Shown: positions 9,318-19,900 of the stretch, piece by piece
Position numbering within the stretch: position 1 is the first letter of the stretch
How the letters are laid out: the number at the start of each line of letters is the position of its first letter
Assembly (NCBI GenBank): GCA_023091735.1
Contig: JALKBU010000347.1
Coordinates: 1-46,529, forward strand
Direction of reading: 5' to 3'
Origin: Trichomonas tenax
Lineage: Eukaryota; Parabasalia; Trichomonadida; Trichomonadidae
DNA length: 46,529 bases
Made by a program: the position numbers and the translations under genes
The notes under the pieces: model-generated
Told to the model about the DNA's origin: nothing
The model's input: the letters and a program-made list of their open reading frames with translations, nothing else
The model's database searches: none

Positions 9318-10790
9318 TTACACTAAAACTTTTGAGTTCAAGATTGCATTGACGAATCTTTCTGGAAGATAATCCAAATCTTCTTCCTTGAGGACGCCCT
9401 TTGGCAAGTATTTGATTGCTTCCTCTCCGAAGCTTTCTAAGTGCTCTATAATAATCGTACGTCTCTCTTCTTCTATCATCTTCAGTCTCTTCTTTTCTAT
9501 TTTCTGCTGCTTTCTGAGTTTCCTCAATTCTTCCGCTCTCGCCTGCTCGTACATCTGTTTCTTGAGCAACATCTGCTTCTGGAGCTCGTTGTGGTACTCC
9601 TGGAGCTTCAATCTCGCTCTTTCTAGCTCTATAGCTTCTAACTCGCACAGCTTTTGTTGCTGCTCTCTGAGCTCTCTTGCTAGTCTCTTCTTTTCTTCTA
9701 TTGCGATCAACTCGCGCTCTATCTTCATTCTCTGGTGCATCCTCATGTACTCCTGAGCCTCCTCCATCTGCTTTCTGATCCTCTCTGCCTCAGCTTCCTC
9801 TTTAAGTCTGAGTCTTTCTTTTTCTTCTTCGACAGCAAGTTCGATTACGAGATTTTCGTATTCTTCCTGCTGCTTCTTTCTCCTGATGATGTCCTCACCA
9901 AGGCGCTGAGCATTCCTTTCTCTCTCCTCGTTGAGCAATCTCTGTTTCTCAAGAGCACGTTGAAGTCTCTCATCAACATCTTTCATGTAGGACTCCATCG
10001 CTCTTCTTTCTTCTTCTTCTCTGAGTCTCTCACGCTCTTTAGCGATCTCGCGCTGCCTGAGGAACTCAGTCATTTCAGCCTTCTCTCTTTCTTCTTTGGC
10101 CTGTTTCTCGCGCATTCTCTGCAAATATTCTTCTCTTTCGCGTTTCATGTTCTCGCGCATTTGTCTTTCATCTTCTTCGCGCTGTGCTTCTTCAAGGAGC
10201 TTCTTTCTACGAGCTTGTTCCTCGAGCTGCGCCTGCTGCTGCCGCCTCTGCTGCTGGTTTTCGTAACGACGCATTCTTTCGGCTTCAATTTCACGCATTT
10301 CATCCTCTTTGTCTTTCTTGATGGCTTCGAGGCCTCCCATGATTTCATCTTCGTACTCAATCTGTTTCTGTCGCTCTTTTTGACGGATTTGATTGTCTCT
10401 TGTTTGATTAATAATCGCAGTTTGTAATTTCGAGCGTAATTCGCGCAATTCTGGGACTTCTTCTCTCAGTGCCTTTCTTATTTTTTGATCGACGATTTCT
10501 TTATGCTTTTGCTTTGAAAGTTTTTTCGCGATATAATCTTGTTCCCTTAAAAATTGTTCTTTTGCCTCTAATTCTTGTCTTTGCTTGTATAATTGCTCCG
10601 CCATTTCGAATTCTTGGTCCATTTGCTTCCTTTCGTTGATCTTTCTTCGACATGATGCGCGAATGTCGGATTCTGCATTAGCTTGCGATTTAATATTTTG
10701 TATGACTTCATCCTGGAAGTCCCTCTGCTGATTTCTAATCAATTCTCGTTGTTTTTGTTTGTATTCGTTTTGTTTTTGCGCAAAACTCAT
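9318..10790 (-). CDS. MNS1: MNS1-like axonemal coiled-coil protein
   Basis: 490 residues from the ATG at 10790 (MSFAQKQNEY); the open frame runs farther upstream only through a non-ATG start. Almost the whole protein is a charged trichoplein/TPH-type coiled coil rich in Glu, Arg, Lys and Gln. The C-terminus, MIEEERRTIIIEHLESFGEE then YLPKGVLKEEDLD, matches the diagnostic end of MNS1 (human form ends with the same YLPKGVxKxED block), and the length agrees with about 495 residues in animals. MNS1 lies inside axonemal doublet microtubules as a structural inner protein and is needed for flagellum assembly, which fits a flagellated trichomonad. The next gene upstream on the same strand ends only 53 bp away. 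Confidence 0.75.
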   Translation of the reverse strand: MSFAQKQNEYKQKQRELIRNQQRDFQDEVIQNIKSQANAESDIRASCRRKINERKQMDQEFEMAEQLYKQRQELEAKEQFLREQDYIAKKLSKQKHKEIVDQKIRKALREEVPELRELRSKLQTAIINQTRDNQIRQKERQKQIEYEDEIMGGLEAIKKDKEDEMREIEAERMRRYENQQQRRQQQAQLEEQARRKKLLEEAQREEDERQMRENMKREREEYLQRMREKQAKEEREKAEMTEFLRQREIAKERERLREEEERRAMESYMKDVDERLQRALEKQRLLNEERERNAQRLGEDIIRRKKQQEEYENLVIELAVEEEKERLRLKEEAEAERIRKQMEEAQEYMRMHQRMKIERELIAIEEKKRLARELREQQQKLCELEAIELERARLKLQEYHNELQKQMLLKKQMYEQARAEELRKLRKQQKIEKKRLKMIEEERRTIIIEHLESFGEEAIKYLPKGVLKEEDLDYLPERFVNAILNSKVLV

Positions 10791-10843
10791 TTTTCTTTGT
10801 ACGTTTAAAAATAGAAAAATAAAATTATCAAACAATAACTTAT

Positions 10844-12289
10844 TTAAATATAGTCAAATCCTCTTCTTCCGAGGTACTGGCGGCCTCTCATCATCCTTCT
10901 GATGGATATAGAGACTGCTAGGAGCGTCTTCATTGTTACGTTTCCTTTCTTTGGATAATCTGGTTCTCTCATGACTCTCTTTTGATTCCTGAGCGATTCG
11001 AGGCAGACTTGGAGACGCCTTCCACCGACAGATGTTAGAGCACTCTCTTCTATAACTATCTGCATCTCGCGTTCGCTTGAAGGACGTGCGTCTAAGCCTA
11101 ATAAGCCCGCGTATACCCTCCTTGCCCACATTGTCCAATTATTGGTTGAAATACCAGAAGATATTGTCGTTTGCTGATCGATTTGGCTGCTTGATGCAGA
11201 AGAGTTTGAGCGGCTTCTTTCGTTGATTCTCTTTGAGAGTTCTGTGAGAATCTTTGTTTGCTTTTGTGCGTATTCAGCGAACTGTTGTGGATTCTCATCG
11301 CCAATGATTTCTCTTGCTTCAATGTAGTCGTTTGCCATCTTCTGGACTCCATTCAATAGTGCCTCCTTAGAGTATGGCTCGTCTTCACCCAATGCATCGT
11401 TGATGATTTCCATGATCTTCTTTGCTTTCCTGTCAAAGCTGTCTGAAGTGCTCCTTGGTGATTGGACTGTCTGCGTCATTCCTTCTGCTTGTTTGAGCTT
11501 CTTTTGATACTCTGAGAGCGTCTTTGAGAGCAGCGATGTGATGAATGTCTCTTGCAGCAACAAATCGCCGATTTCTTGGTGCGTTAATGCATTGGATTTA
11601 ATGAAGTGCTTCAAGTTTTCTGTTCTATGCTCCAAATCGATCTTCTGAGAAAGAACTTCGTTTATGTTGGCCAAATCAGTGTCCTTAGGGATATCCTTCG
11701 TGACATCATAAAGAAGCTCAGTAGTTCTACGCGCCTGCTCAAGGAGCTGGTTCTTTGTCGATTCCTGGAGAAATGTGCGACCAGTTGAATCAGAGATGAG
11801 GAAAAGCTGCTGGTATTCTGGTGAATCAACAAGCCTTGTAAGGAAATCGACGTGGCCAATGAGTTGGTGCTTTAATCTCTTTACAACATCTAAGTTTGGA
11901 TTATCTCTAGAAAAGCCGCCGAAGGAGCGTCTTGGGGATGTTGGAGACATCAGAACCTGCTTCTTATCTTGAAGTAAGTTGAACAGCATGTCAATCTTGT
12001 TGACAACATCGTTTTCATCAAGAATTTCCTCAAATTTGTCATGTTCAGGTGAATTCTGGGGAATTGAGACTCTTTGTTTCTCAACAATGTCATTTACCTT
12101 ATTTTCAACAGCGAGGACGATAGATTGAAGGTATTGTGCTTTTTCTTCCTTTTCTTGAATTTGAGATCGAAGAGTTTCGACTGTTTTCTGGAGATTCTCT
12201 ATCTGTGTGCGCTGCTCCAAACCGATGTACGACTCGCACTGATCGGAGAGAGCCTGCAAGCTCGAAAAGAGCTCTGATCGCTGCTGCAT
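10844..12289 (-). CDS. Coiled-coil protein, unknown function
   Basis: 481 residues from the ATG at 12289, which follows an initiator-like TTCATAA directly upstream. Residues about 15-75 form an N-terminal coiled coil. A Ser/Pro segment with SPTSPRR and SPRSTSDS lies around 115-120 and 275-285, probable phosphorylation sites. The middle is helical. The C-terminal quarter begins with a conserved-looking block (WTMWARRVYAGLLGLDARPS) and ends in a basic tail. There is no membrane segment or catalytic motif. It could be centrosomal, basal body or trafficking-related; I do not recognise a named family. It is tandem with MNS1. Confidence 0.6.
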   Translation of the reverse strand: MQQRSELFSSLQALSDQCESYIGLEQRTQIENLQKTVETLRSQIQEKEEKAQYLQSIVLAVENKVNDIVEKQRVSIPQNSPEHDKFEEILDENDVVNKIDMLFNLLQDKKQVLMSPTSPRRSFGGFSRDNPNLDVVKRLKHQLIGHVDFLTRLVDSPEYQQLFLISDSTGRTFLQESTKNQLLEQARRTTELLYDVTKDIPKDTDLANINEVLSQKIDLEHRTENLKHFIKSNALTHQEIGDLLLQETFITSLLSKTLSEYQKKLKQAEGMTQTVQSPRSTSDSFDRKAKKIMEIINDALGEDEPYSKEALLNGVQKMANDYIEAREIIGDENPQQFAEYAQKQTKILTELSKRINERSRSNSSASSSQIDQQTTISSGISTNNWTMWARRVYAGLLGLDARPSSEREMQIVIEESALTSVGGRRLQVCLESLRNQKRVMREPDYPKKGNVTMKTLLAVSISIRRMMRGRQYLGRRGFDYI

Positions 12290-12700
12290 TTATGAATTAA
12301 TAAACGTGCACTATTTTACGAATTTCTTCGGAACTAATTTTTGATCTTTTTCTCAATAACCAATGAAAAACACACTATTTAATCCTTTCAACAACACAAT
12401 ATGCATGCCATACAATATAAAAATACCTTTTTTATTCATATATTATTAATGAAAATGTATTTTATAAGTGATTACTTTCTTAATTGTTTTGTCACTTTTA
12501 CCTTCATTATCTCTCATTGCATTGCAAATAACGACATGAATTTCATATATAAAAAGGATTTTCTTACATTATTTTTTATTTATATCATTTTTCTACATAA
12601 TTATTTAAAATTATTAATTATTTTGATGTCAAAAACTCAAAAGAAAGAGAAGAGAGAGTATGATTAAGATAAGAAGAAGAAAACGTACAATTTTATTCAG
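12290..12700. other. AT-rich spacer
   Basis: About 410 bp between two minus-strand genes. A plus-strand open frame here is made of low-complexity Phe/Ile/Leu codons from AT-rich DNA, and I do not accept it as a gene. No other feature seen. Confidence 0.5.
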
Positions 12701-14122
12701 TTAATTTGCTTGATAGTCTTTCAAGAACGAAATCAGTCCATCGATATCATTGTAAGAAGTTGCCCAACCGATTGATGCTCTTATCGCACCAAATCCGCCT
12801 GTTTTGAGATCGGCATCTGACTTTCCGAGAAGTTTAGCGCATGTTGCTGGTGTGTTCATGCAGCCGCCAACCAATGTGATGTTTTTAGCCGCTGCTGCAG
12901 CCAAAACTGTTTTGTAGTCAACGACATTCTGGTTTTTGTCGAGAACGTTAAAAGTCACGATTGTCTCTGATGTTGGATCTGTATACAGTTTAACATTCTT
13001 TAAATCCTTGAGTCCCTTGAGTAAGCGGTTGTATGCCTCTCTGATTCCAGTTGTCATCTGCTTGAAATCGAGATCTTCGAAGAGTTTGAAGCCATTCTGC
13101 AAAGCAGCAATCGACAAAAATGGCAATGATCCATCTTCGAACTTCTCTGATGGTCTGAGCCTTAATTTCTCGTATTCCTCATTTGGCATCGCGAAAACTA
13201 ATGTGCCGCCGCCGAAATATGGCTTCTTGAGAGATTTGATGAATTCGCCTTCAATAATTGCAGCACCAAGTGATGGATAACCGAACATTTTATCAAAGCT
13301 TACAGCGACTGCAGAAAATGGTGTTTCCTTGAGATCCAATTTGTGATTTGCGAGATAAATCGAAGCATCAGCTAATGTTGCAGCAGAAGACTTTTGTGCA
13401 GCCTGTGTTATCATCTGCATCTTCTGCACTGACAGTGTTGAACCGTCAAATTCATCAACCAGTGGAAAAGTGATTAAATTCGTTGTATTTGGCTCAAAAT
13501 CGAATTTCGTTGTAGATTTGATGTCAAAACTTTGTGCTTTTGCTCCTTTTTCAATTGCAAAGCCACGAAGGCCGAGAATATTGTTAGAACTCGTAGAACT
13601 GTAAAGAAATGTCGAATTTGTGTTGAATTGGAACGCTTCGGCGATCAATTTAAGTGCCTGTGCGTGACTGTATGTGAAAACTACAATGTAATCAGTTGTT
13701 TTCTCGATTCCGAAATAATTTCGAATGAAATCTCGCATATCCATGACAACATCCGACGATAATTTCGCCGAAGGAGACTCAGAGTGCGTGTTTCCATATA
13801 GATTCTTGTGTAGGTGCTCAATGAATGACCTCACTTGAATATCTGTGTATAAATTTTGACCGGCGAAGTCGAAGTATAAATTGTTTTCCAGGCGCTTCAT
13901 GTACGTCTTTCTGTAGTTGTCGACCGTTTCAGCGTGTGTAGAGCCTCTGAGAGAAGATGTGATTATTCCGGGTAATTTCGCTTGCTGTGAGACAGGAGAA
14001 AAGGCGACGATCATCACTATCAGGGCGATTATCGAGATTGACAGCAGACTGATCGCGTAAATGAGGCAGGAATGCATTCGTTTCATATTATTTATATCAA
14101 TATTTGACGGAATTACTGGCAT
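12701..14122 (-). CDS. Membrane-anchored MOCOS-type PLP (aminotransferase class V) protein
   Basis: 473 residues. An N-terminal hydrophobic segment (about 18-42) acts as a signal anchor; the rest resembles the N-terminal aminotransferase-V domain of molybdenum cofactor sulfurase. Visible landmarks: FDFAGQNLYTD near residue 84 (family DHAG.xLY), LYGNTHSESP (family NPHS), FTYSHAQALKLIAEAF, ADAS (Asp252, pyridine-N contact), SFDKMFG with the PLP-binding Lys278, YFGGGTL, FEDGSLPFLSI, and CMNTPATC (family GCFCNxGAC, with the persulfide Cys at its end). There is no C-terminal MOSC domain. By family the reaction would be cysteine desulfuration, but the substrate is unknown and a membrane location is unusual. 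TTTACTTGTCA lies 27 bp upstream. Confidence 0.75.
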   Translation of the reverse strand: MPVIPSNIDINNMKRMHSCLIYAISLLSISIIALIVMIVAFSPVSQQAKLPGIITSSLRGSTHAETVDNYRKTYMKRLENNLYFDFAGQNLYTDIQVRSFIEHLHKNLYGNTHSESPSAKLSSDVVMDMRDFIRNYFGIEKTTDYIVVFTYSHAQALKLIAEAFQFNTNSTFLYSSTSSNNILGLRGFAIEKGAKAQSFDIKSTTKFDFEPNTTNLITFPLVDEFDGSTLSVQKMQMITQAAQKSSAATLADASIYLANHKLDLKETPFSAVAVSFDKMFGYPSLGAAIIEGEFIKSLKKPYFGGGTLVFAMPNEEYEKLRLRPSEKFEDGSLPFLSIAALQNGFKLFEDLDFKQMTTGIREAYNRLLKGLKDLKNVKLYTDPTSETIVTFNVLDKNQNVVDYKTVLAAAAAKNITLVGGCMNTPATCAKLLGKSDADLKTGGFGAIRASIGWATSYNDIDGLISFLKDYQAN

Positions 14123-14446
14123 TTAAATTTTTACATGGTGAAATATATTTTACTTGTCATAATTTTTAATCAATCTTTTTCTCTTTGTTTCTTCAATTGA
14201 GGAAATCATTTCTAAATTACTTCTCTATTACATCTATTAGAGTGCTGAATTAGTCAATTAAATCATACCAATTTTATTCTAATTTTTGAAAATAGAGATT
14301 TAATATTCGATGTTTTACTAATAGCCATTGATTATTCTATTATTATATGATGACATAGATGAATTTTAATGTATAAATAGAGTTATAGCACTTGATGTTC
14401 AATATTCATCGAAGTTATATGCGTTTTTCCAGTTTATAAAGTTTTT

Positions 14447-14494
14447 TGACAAGTAAATTTGGTATTTACATGACATAAATTGCTTTACGTGGCA
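14447..14494. promoter_or_regulatory. Cluster of three TTTACATGTCA-type motifs
   Basis: TGACAAGTAAA (14447-14457), TTTACATGACA (14465-14475) and TTTACGTGGCA (14484-14494) lie within 48 bp. They precede the GC-richer island at 14557-14673 and are about 330 bp upstream of the minus-strand gene starting at 14122. They probably form a control region, but the target transcript is unclear. Confidence 0.5.
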
Positions 14495-14556
14495 AAAAAT
14501 GAACGATGTAAAACGGCTTGATACCTGATCAGCGGTTTTGACAGCCATATTTCATT

Positions 14557-14673
14557 TTACCTCCGTTGATAAGCTCGACTGCCCATGTTGTTGAGTGTCA
14601 TAAGCGGAGAAAATCCACTGACATCTTTCAGGAGGCTAGGCAGTCCTGGTCTATGCTCCGGTGTCTGTACAAT
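14557..14673 (-). other. GC-richer island with a 38-codon open frame
   Basis: A stretch that is clearly less AT-rich than its surroundings. On the minus strand it is open from 14673 to a stop at 14557-14559 and reads PEHRPGLPSLLKDVSGFS followed by a short basic end. It lacks an upstream ATG. It could be the last exon or remnant of a protein gene, a repeat fragment, or a structured non-coding RNA on either strand driven by the neighbouring motif cluster. I cannot match it to U1, U2, U4, U5, U6, RNase P/MRP or SRP RNA landmarks. Confidence 0.35.
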
Positions 14674-15700
14674 TCAAAAAATTAGAGTTTGTGATTTTTA
14701 TGTTATAGAAAAAATCTAAAAAGTTAATGAAGCTGTGTTATTTGGTAACAGATAGCATACATTATGTTTGAAATTCTTTCGTATTTGATTACCGACTTTC
14801 GAATTTGATTTTCAATTTCTGCATGGATCCTCCCTTATTGAAATGTTTTAAAAATCCATTTCTGCATTGCCTACTTCGCATAACATCGAAAAGTATCATC
14901 GTGTTGAAAAGATACAGTTTCAGCTAAAAATCTTACAATTATCGTCAAAATAAGCAACTAGAAGAGGATAAATGTTGTTTTGAGCACGCACCGTGTTAAA
15001 AACATTAATAAAGGAATTATTTGGGCTTATCACTCTAATATAAGAAATATGTTACAAGCATTGAACAAGAGAAGTCTGTGGAAGCCTATTTACTGTGTGT
15101 CATGCATGGCTTTATGTTTGTGCTTTAACAATGCAATGGATATTACAGAAAAATATAATCGATGAGAAAGTAAAATTTACCACCATTGTTTTTATTCACG
15201 ACTTATCTAAATGATTGACTGTTGACGCAAGTCGGGGATGTTGAAATGCCTGATTTCTTTAGGTTTCGCATTGATGTGATGCCATCTCTGATCCAAAATC
15301 AGCTGGGAAATGAACAAATTCAAAAAATTTATTCGAATTGTGTGATAAATATAAGAGAAAATACCATTAATCTAGCATTTATTGTGTTTCTTATAGAACA
15401 GGCTTCATTTATATGTCCAAAATCCATTTTTGAATCATCATGTCTTTTCAAAATGGTTCATGAATGCCAAAACCTTGATTATGAACCTCGAAGCAAAGGC
15501 TTCCTAGCCACTTAGTCTCAGAGATTTTGGTTTTTATTGTGTGGGTTCATATCAAGAATATATATCTATTCCAAACTCAAAGTTGCTGTTTCGTAATTAA
15601 AATCATAATAAGTATATATTGGTACAATAATGTTAATCTAAGTATTATGTATAGATGTTTGATATATAAAATAAAATAAAATGAAAAGTATAGATTTAAG

Positions 15701-15722
15701 AACTAAGGTGATGACCTTAGTT
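15701..15722. repeat. 9-bp stem, 4-base loop hairpin
   Basis: AACTAAGGT pairs perfectly with ACCTTAGTT around GATG, about 80 bp downstream of the minus-strand gene that ends at 15800. It may be a 3' end structure. Confidence 0.45.
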
Positions 15723-15799
15723 TTAATAGTAAATTTTAGGATTTGAGGACTATTTAAAAATGGATTTAATTCGAAATAAACAATTTGAAGGTTTAAAAT

Positions 15800-16033
15800 T
15801 TACTGTCTCGAATCATCATTTTGATCCTCCTCCTGGATTCCCAATCTATCCTTGCACTTAAATCCGCAGATGCTTCTCTTTTCGACAGTCATTGGGCCAT
15901 TTCTAGAAGATTCCATGCAGCGCTTGATGCAAACGTACTGGTTTTCATCAGATCCATTACGCTCGTGGTGCCTGTTCGAGCGACGTGGCTTCTGGTAGCC
16001 GAAGAAGGCAACGATGAAAAGAAGTAAAAACAT
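15800..16033 (-). CDS. Small secreted protein with twin CX3C
   Basis: 77 residues starting MFLLLFIVAFFGYQ, a short hydrophobic N-terminus that looks like a signal peptide or signal anchor. The start is fixed by an in-frame stop immediately upstream. The mature part is very polar and has exactly four Cys as CIKRC, 16 residues, CGFKC, that is CX3C-X16-CX3C. Two helices joined by two disulfides are typical of this spacing (alpha-hairpinin peptides, small Tim chaperones). The secretory N-terminus argues against a Tim. Function is unknown, and a small gene of this kind could still be spurious. A cluster of the recurrent motif lies about 180 bp upstream. Confidence 0.45.
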   Translation of the reverse strand: MFLLLFIVAFFGYQKPRRSNRHHERNGSDENQYVCIKRCMESSRNGPMTVEKRSICGFKCKDRLGIQEEDQNDDSRQ

Positions 16034-16967
16034 TTAATGGCAAGAATGTCAAAACCCCCAAAATCTTGGCAGTCTGCCAATAAGAGTTTTTGATTTTGTT
16101 CTAAATCGATTTTATGACTTTCTAAGTGTTTCAGAACAATATTTACGTTGAAATTTCATTATCTGCAATGCTTTTGTATTTTGACAAATAAATCTTTCAA
16201 TTTATTAAAGTGACATGTAAAATATTTCATTTTTTGATACAATCTGTCATGTAATTCTTTCAATATTTTTCTGCCATGTAAACTCTATATTGTTCAAAGG
16301 TCCTGTGGCAGAATGAACGTTATTAAACATCTCACTTTTTTGGTTGAAGTTCAGTTTTGTTGTCTCGGTGAGGATTCTAAACTAGACTTTTCTATATGGC
16401 ACAATCAAAAATGTAACTCAGCTAATTTATCATGGAACCTATTTGCATAAATTCATTTTTTAGTCAAAACAATTTAAATTGCAAAAATATTTTTCAAAAA
16501 TTTGTTTCAATAATATATAGTTTTTCAAGATTAATAACTCAGCGAATCTCTGTGCAGGTTCTTCGATATCACAATGCATACATCCTCATGGTCTGTACAA
16601 CTTAAATCCTGAAGCTGATTGGAAAATATCAGCAAAAAAGATCCAAGGTACCTTTTTTTGTTCCATATCTCATGAATTTTAAGCGCAAATGAACTGTTTA
16701 CTGTTGATAATAGATATTTTTAACTATAGCATTATATATTTATGAGCTTATCTATGTTGAAATTTTTGAATATCGAAATATATTTTTTGAACATTTTCTT
16801 GAAAACTATAGAAATATGCTTTTGTTGTTATGAGTAAATGCAGATTTGGAAAATAGAAAAGGAAATGAGGTAATAAAAAAATAATCTGATTATCAAAAAA
16901 TCGATTATGTTTTTTTATCAAAAAAATATAAGTTGTAATATTCATAATATATTATAAAAAAGTTAAA
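16034..16967. other. Spacer with motif cluster
   Basis: About 930 bp with no firm gene. The motif cluster at 16211-16282 is listed separately. A minus-strand frame near 16748-16945 is Phe/Ile-rich AT noise. Confidence 0.45.
16211..16282. promoter_or_regulatory. Cluster of three TGACATGTAAA-type motifs
   Basis: TGACATGTAAA (16211-16221), TGTCATGTAAT (16245-16255) and TGCCATGTAAA (16272-16282), all in the same orientation and spaced by about 30 bp. They are about 180-250 bp upstream of the small secreted-protein gene on the minus strand. They could also serve an unrecognised plus-strand transcript. Confidence 0.5.
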
Positions 16968-19900
16968 TTAGTCCTCGATAGCATTGAGACGAGGAGCAAT
17001 GCACATTGACATAAGTTCCTGGATAACGAGCTTGAAGGCGTATGGCATTTCGACGCGGACGAGTCTGCCGTCATCCTGGCATGATGGGCACTCCATGGTA
17101 CCATCTGTCCTCTCGATCGCAATGAGGCCGCATGTCTTGCAAACTGGGACGAAGTAGCGATCTGAGTTTTCGAGAAGACGATCTCTGATCATGGCAGAGA
17201 CACCGTGAGCAATAAGGCAGTCACGTTCCATTTCTCCGAAACGAAGACCACCATTGCGAGCACGACCTTCGACTGGCTGACGAAGAAGAAGGGACTTCTT
17301 ACCATGAGCACGAGCGTGGGCCTTATCACCGACCATGTGCTTAAGACGCTGGTAGTATGTTGGGCCGAAGTAGATCTTAGCTTTCATGCGCTTGCCGCTA
17401 CGGCCGTTGTAGAGTGTTTCGTTACCGTAACGCTCGAAGCCGCATGCCTGAAGCTGGTCAGCGATTTCTTCCATTGTGACACCATTGAATGGAGTAGCAT
17501 CACCATCAGCAGAGACTGTTGGAGCAATGGCTGTAACCTTACCAAGAAGGCACTCGATAAGGTGTCCGATTGTCATACGGGATGGAATAGCGTGCGGGTT
17601 CATGATGATGTCTGGGACGATGCCATCACGTGTGAATGGCATATCTTCTTGGCGATATGTCATACCGCAAACACCCTTCTGACCGTGACGAGAGCAGAAC
17701 TTATCACCAATTTCTGGACGACGCATCTGGCGTGTACGGACCTTAGCAAGCTGGACATTCTTCTTTGTGACTGTTCTGAGAACCAAGTCGACGATACCGG
17801 TTTCCATAGGACGAACCATGCAAGATGTATCTCTGTATGTACGCTTATCAATATCTGTAGCACTGTCTGGAGAAATCTTACCGATGATTACATCCTGAGC
17901 AGAGACGACAGTACCTGGGATAGCAAGACCATCTGTGTCAATCTTGGATGTATCATGGACCTTGATACCCTTGACGTTCTGTGGATCTGGGATTGTGAAG
18001 ACTTCGCACTGGCCGTTCGCATCATCACCTTCAGCTGTTTCCTTGTATGTTCTGAAGAAGAATGAGCGGAAGAGACCACGATCAATGCCTGATGAGTTAA
18101 GCATAAGAGAGTCTTCCTGGTTGTAACCTGTGTAGCAGCAAATGGCGACAATGACGTTGATACCGGCAGGAAGACGGTTAACGTTAAGGTGCTGCATGTT
18201 ACGTGTAGCGACGAGTGGCTTCTGCGGGTACCAAAGAACGTGAGCGGAAGAGTCCATACGAATCATGAAATTCGTAGAGTAAAGACCAATAGCCTGCTTA
18301 CCCATAGCGCACTGATATGTGTTACGAGGAGACTGGTTGTGATCTGGGAATGGAATGAGAGTACCGCAAACACCGAGAATAAGAGATGGATGAATTTCGC
18401 AGTGAGTGTATGTCTTGATACCGTTTGCAATCTCACGGTTCTCTTGGAGCTCCTTAGGAGACATAGCGATGAGCTTTGTTTCTTCTTCATCGATATCCAA
18501 GTACTCGACATAACCACGTTCACGAAGATCTCTCCATGTGGATTCTGGATCGTTTGCAAGTTGGTGATCGAGACGAAGCTTCATGTTTTCGACAACGAGA
18601 AGCGGGCGTGTGACACGACCACCATCACTCCAAATGAAGACTTCCTTATCTGAGATGTGGTGGACGAATGAGACATCGGACTTAATACGGAGGCAACGAC
18701 GTGCCTTGATAAGGACAGCCATAAGGTTGAAGGCATCGTTGTGGATACCATACCAAGCACCGTTGACGAAGACCTTTGAGGAGTCACGAAGCTGATCTGG
18801 TGTGACTTGCTGGATTGGGATTGTGCCTGTATCTTCGAGGATGGACATGATAGCTTCACCTGTCTTGAGTTCGCGGTGGACTGTGACAATGGACATGAGG
18901 GCGAGGTTCTTGATGAGACCGCAGGATGCACCTTCTGGTGTTTCGACTGGGCAGATGTAACCCCAGTGTGTGTTGTGCAAGTGACGTGGACCTGTGAGCT
19001 TGCCATCTCTACCGATTGGTGTGTTTGTTCTTCTGAGGTTGGAAAGTGTGGACAAGAAAGTAAGACGGTTAAGCATCTGGGAAACGCCTGCCTTAGCACC
19101 GGCCTGGCGCTGGACGGACCAGTTACCTGTACCGATGGAGTACTCGAGGCCCTGTGTGATTGTCTTGATGTTGTTGATACCAGACTCGATGAGCTTCTTG
19201 GCCTGGTTAACCATTGCGTGGTTGTCACCGTCCTTGAGCTTCTTCTCGAGGTGCTGTGTCAATGTCTTGATCATCTTCTCGAAGAGCAAACCGAACAAGT
19301 TACCAATGAGTGGACCAGCAAGATCGAGACGCTTGTTGCTGTAGTGGTCACGGTCATCCTGCTCACGACGGCCGAGAGAAACGTTGATGAGATTGTGAGC
19401 CATGTAACCGATGAAGTAGGCCTTGGAAATGTTGTCGCTCTCCTGATCACCGAGGTGAGGAAGAAGTGCTTCATTGAGGATCCTTTGGGCCTTCTTGAGA
19501 CGCTGGCTCTTCTCTTCAGCAGCGATTGAGCATCTCTTACCAATCCAGTCGAGGCAGGCTCTGTCATCGTGGAAAGCAGCTGACTCTTCGATTGATGGAC
19601 GCAAAACATCGATGAATTCAGAGTCATCTGGGTCGTAACAGATCAAATCGAGAATTTCTTTATCACCCTTGAATCTTAGAGCGCGGAAAAGGATGAATAA
19701 TGGAATTGTGTTCTCAGACTTAGATAACTTAGCGCGAATTGGACGTTCTGGCTGCTTTGCTGTTGGGGAGACCAAATAAAGGTTAAATGGCTGAGAAAGG
19801 CGACCAAAGATTCTTGGCTGAGAACGGATTTCAGTCGCAAGGTCGTACTTGACCATGGATTTCTGTGCGAAGCAAATTGGCTTATTGATAACCATGTGCT

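Larger units (their letters stand above)
14123..15799. other. Long spacer with motif cluster, GC island and weak ORFs
   Basis: About 1.7 kb without a firm gene. It holds TTTACTTGTCA at 14149-14159, a three-copy motif cluster, a GC-richer island and a hairpin, all listed separately. Two weak plus-strand frames occur: about 14980-15165 (non-ATG start) and 15246-15515 (89 codons from ATG, starting MPDFFRFRIDVMPS). Their codons are somewhat less AT-driven than chance and they could be remnants of one decayed gene, but no family is recognised. Confidence 0.45.

Noticed and set aside
9388..10427. Plus-strand Leu/Phe/Ser-rich open frames opposite MNS1
   Set aside because: They are complements of Glu/Arg/Lys-rich coiled-coil codons; no start context or domain, and MNS1 on the other strand is well supported.
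12401..12667. 88-codon plus-strand frame with a membrane-like look
   Set aside because: Phe/Ile/Leu runs are what AT-rich DNA encodes by chance; no promoter motif and poor codon use.
17205..19529. Long plus-strand frames opposite RPB2
   Set aside because: Their openness follows from the G/C-ending codon bias of RPB2; the peptides have no recognisable motif.
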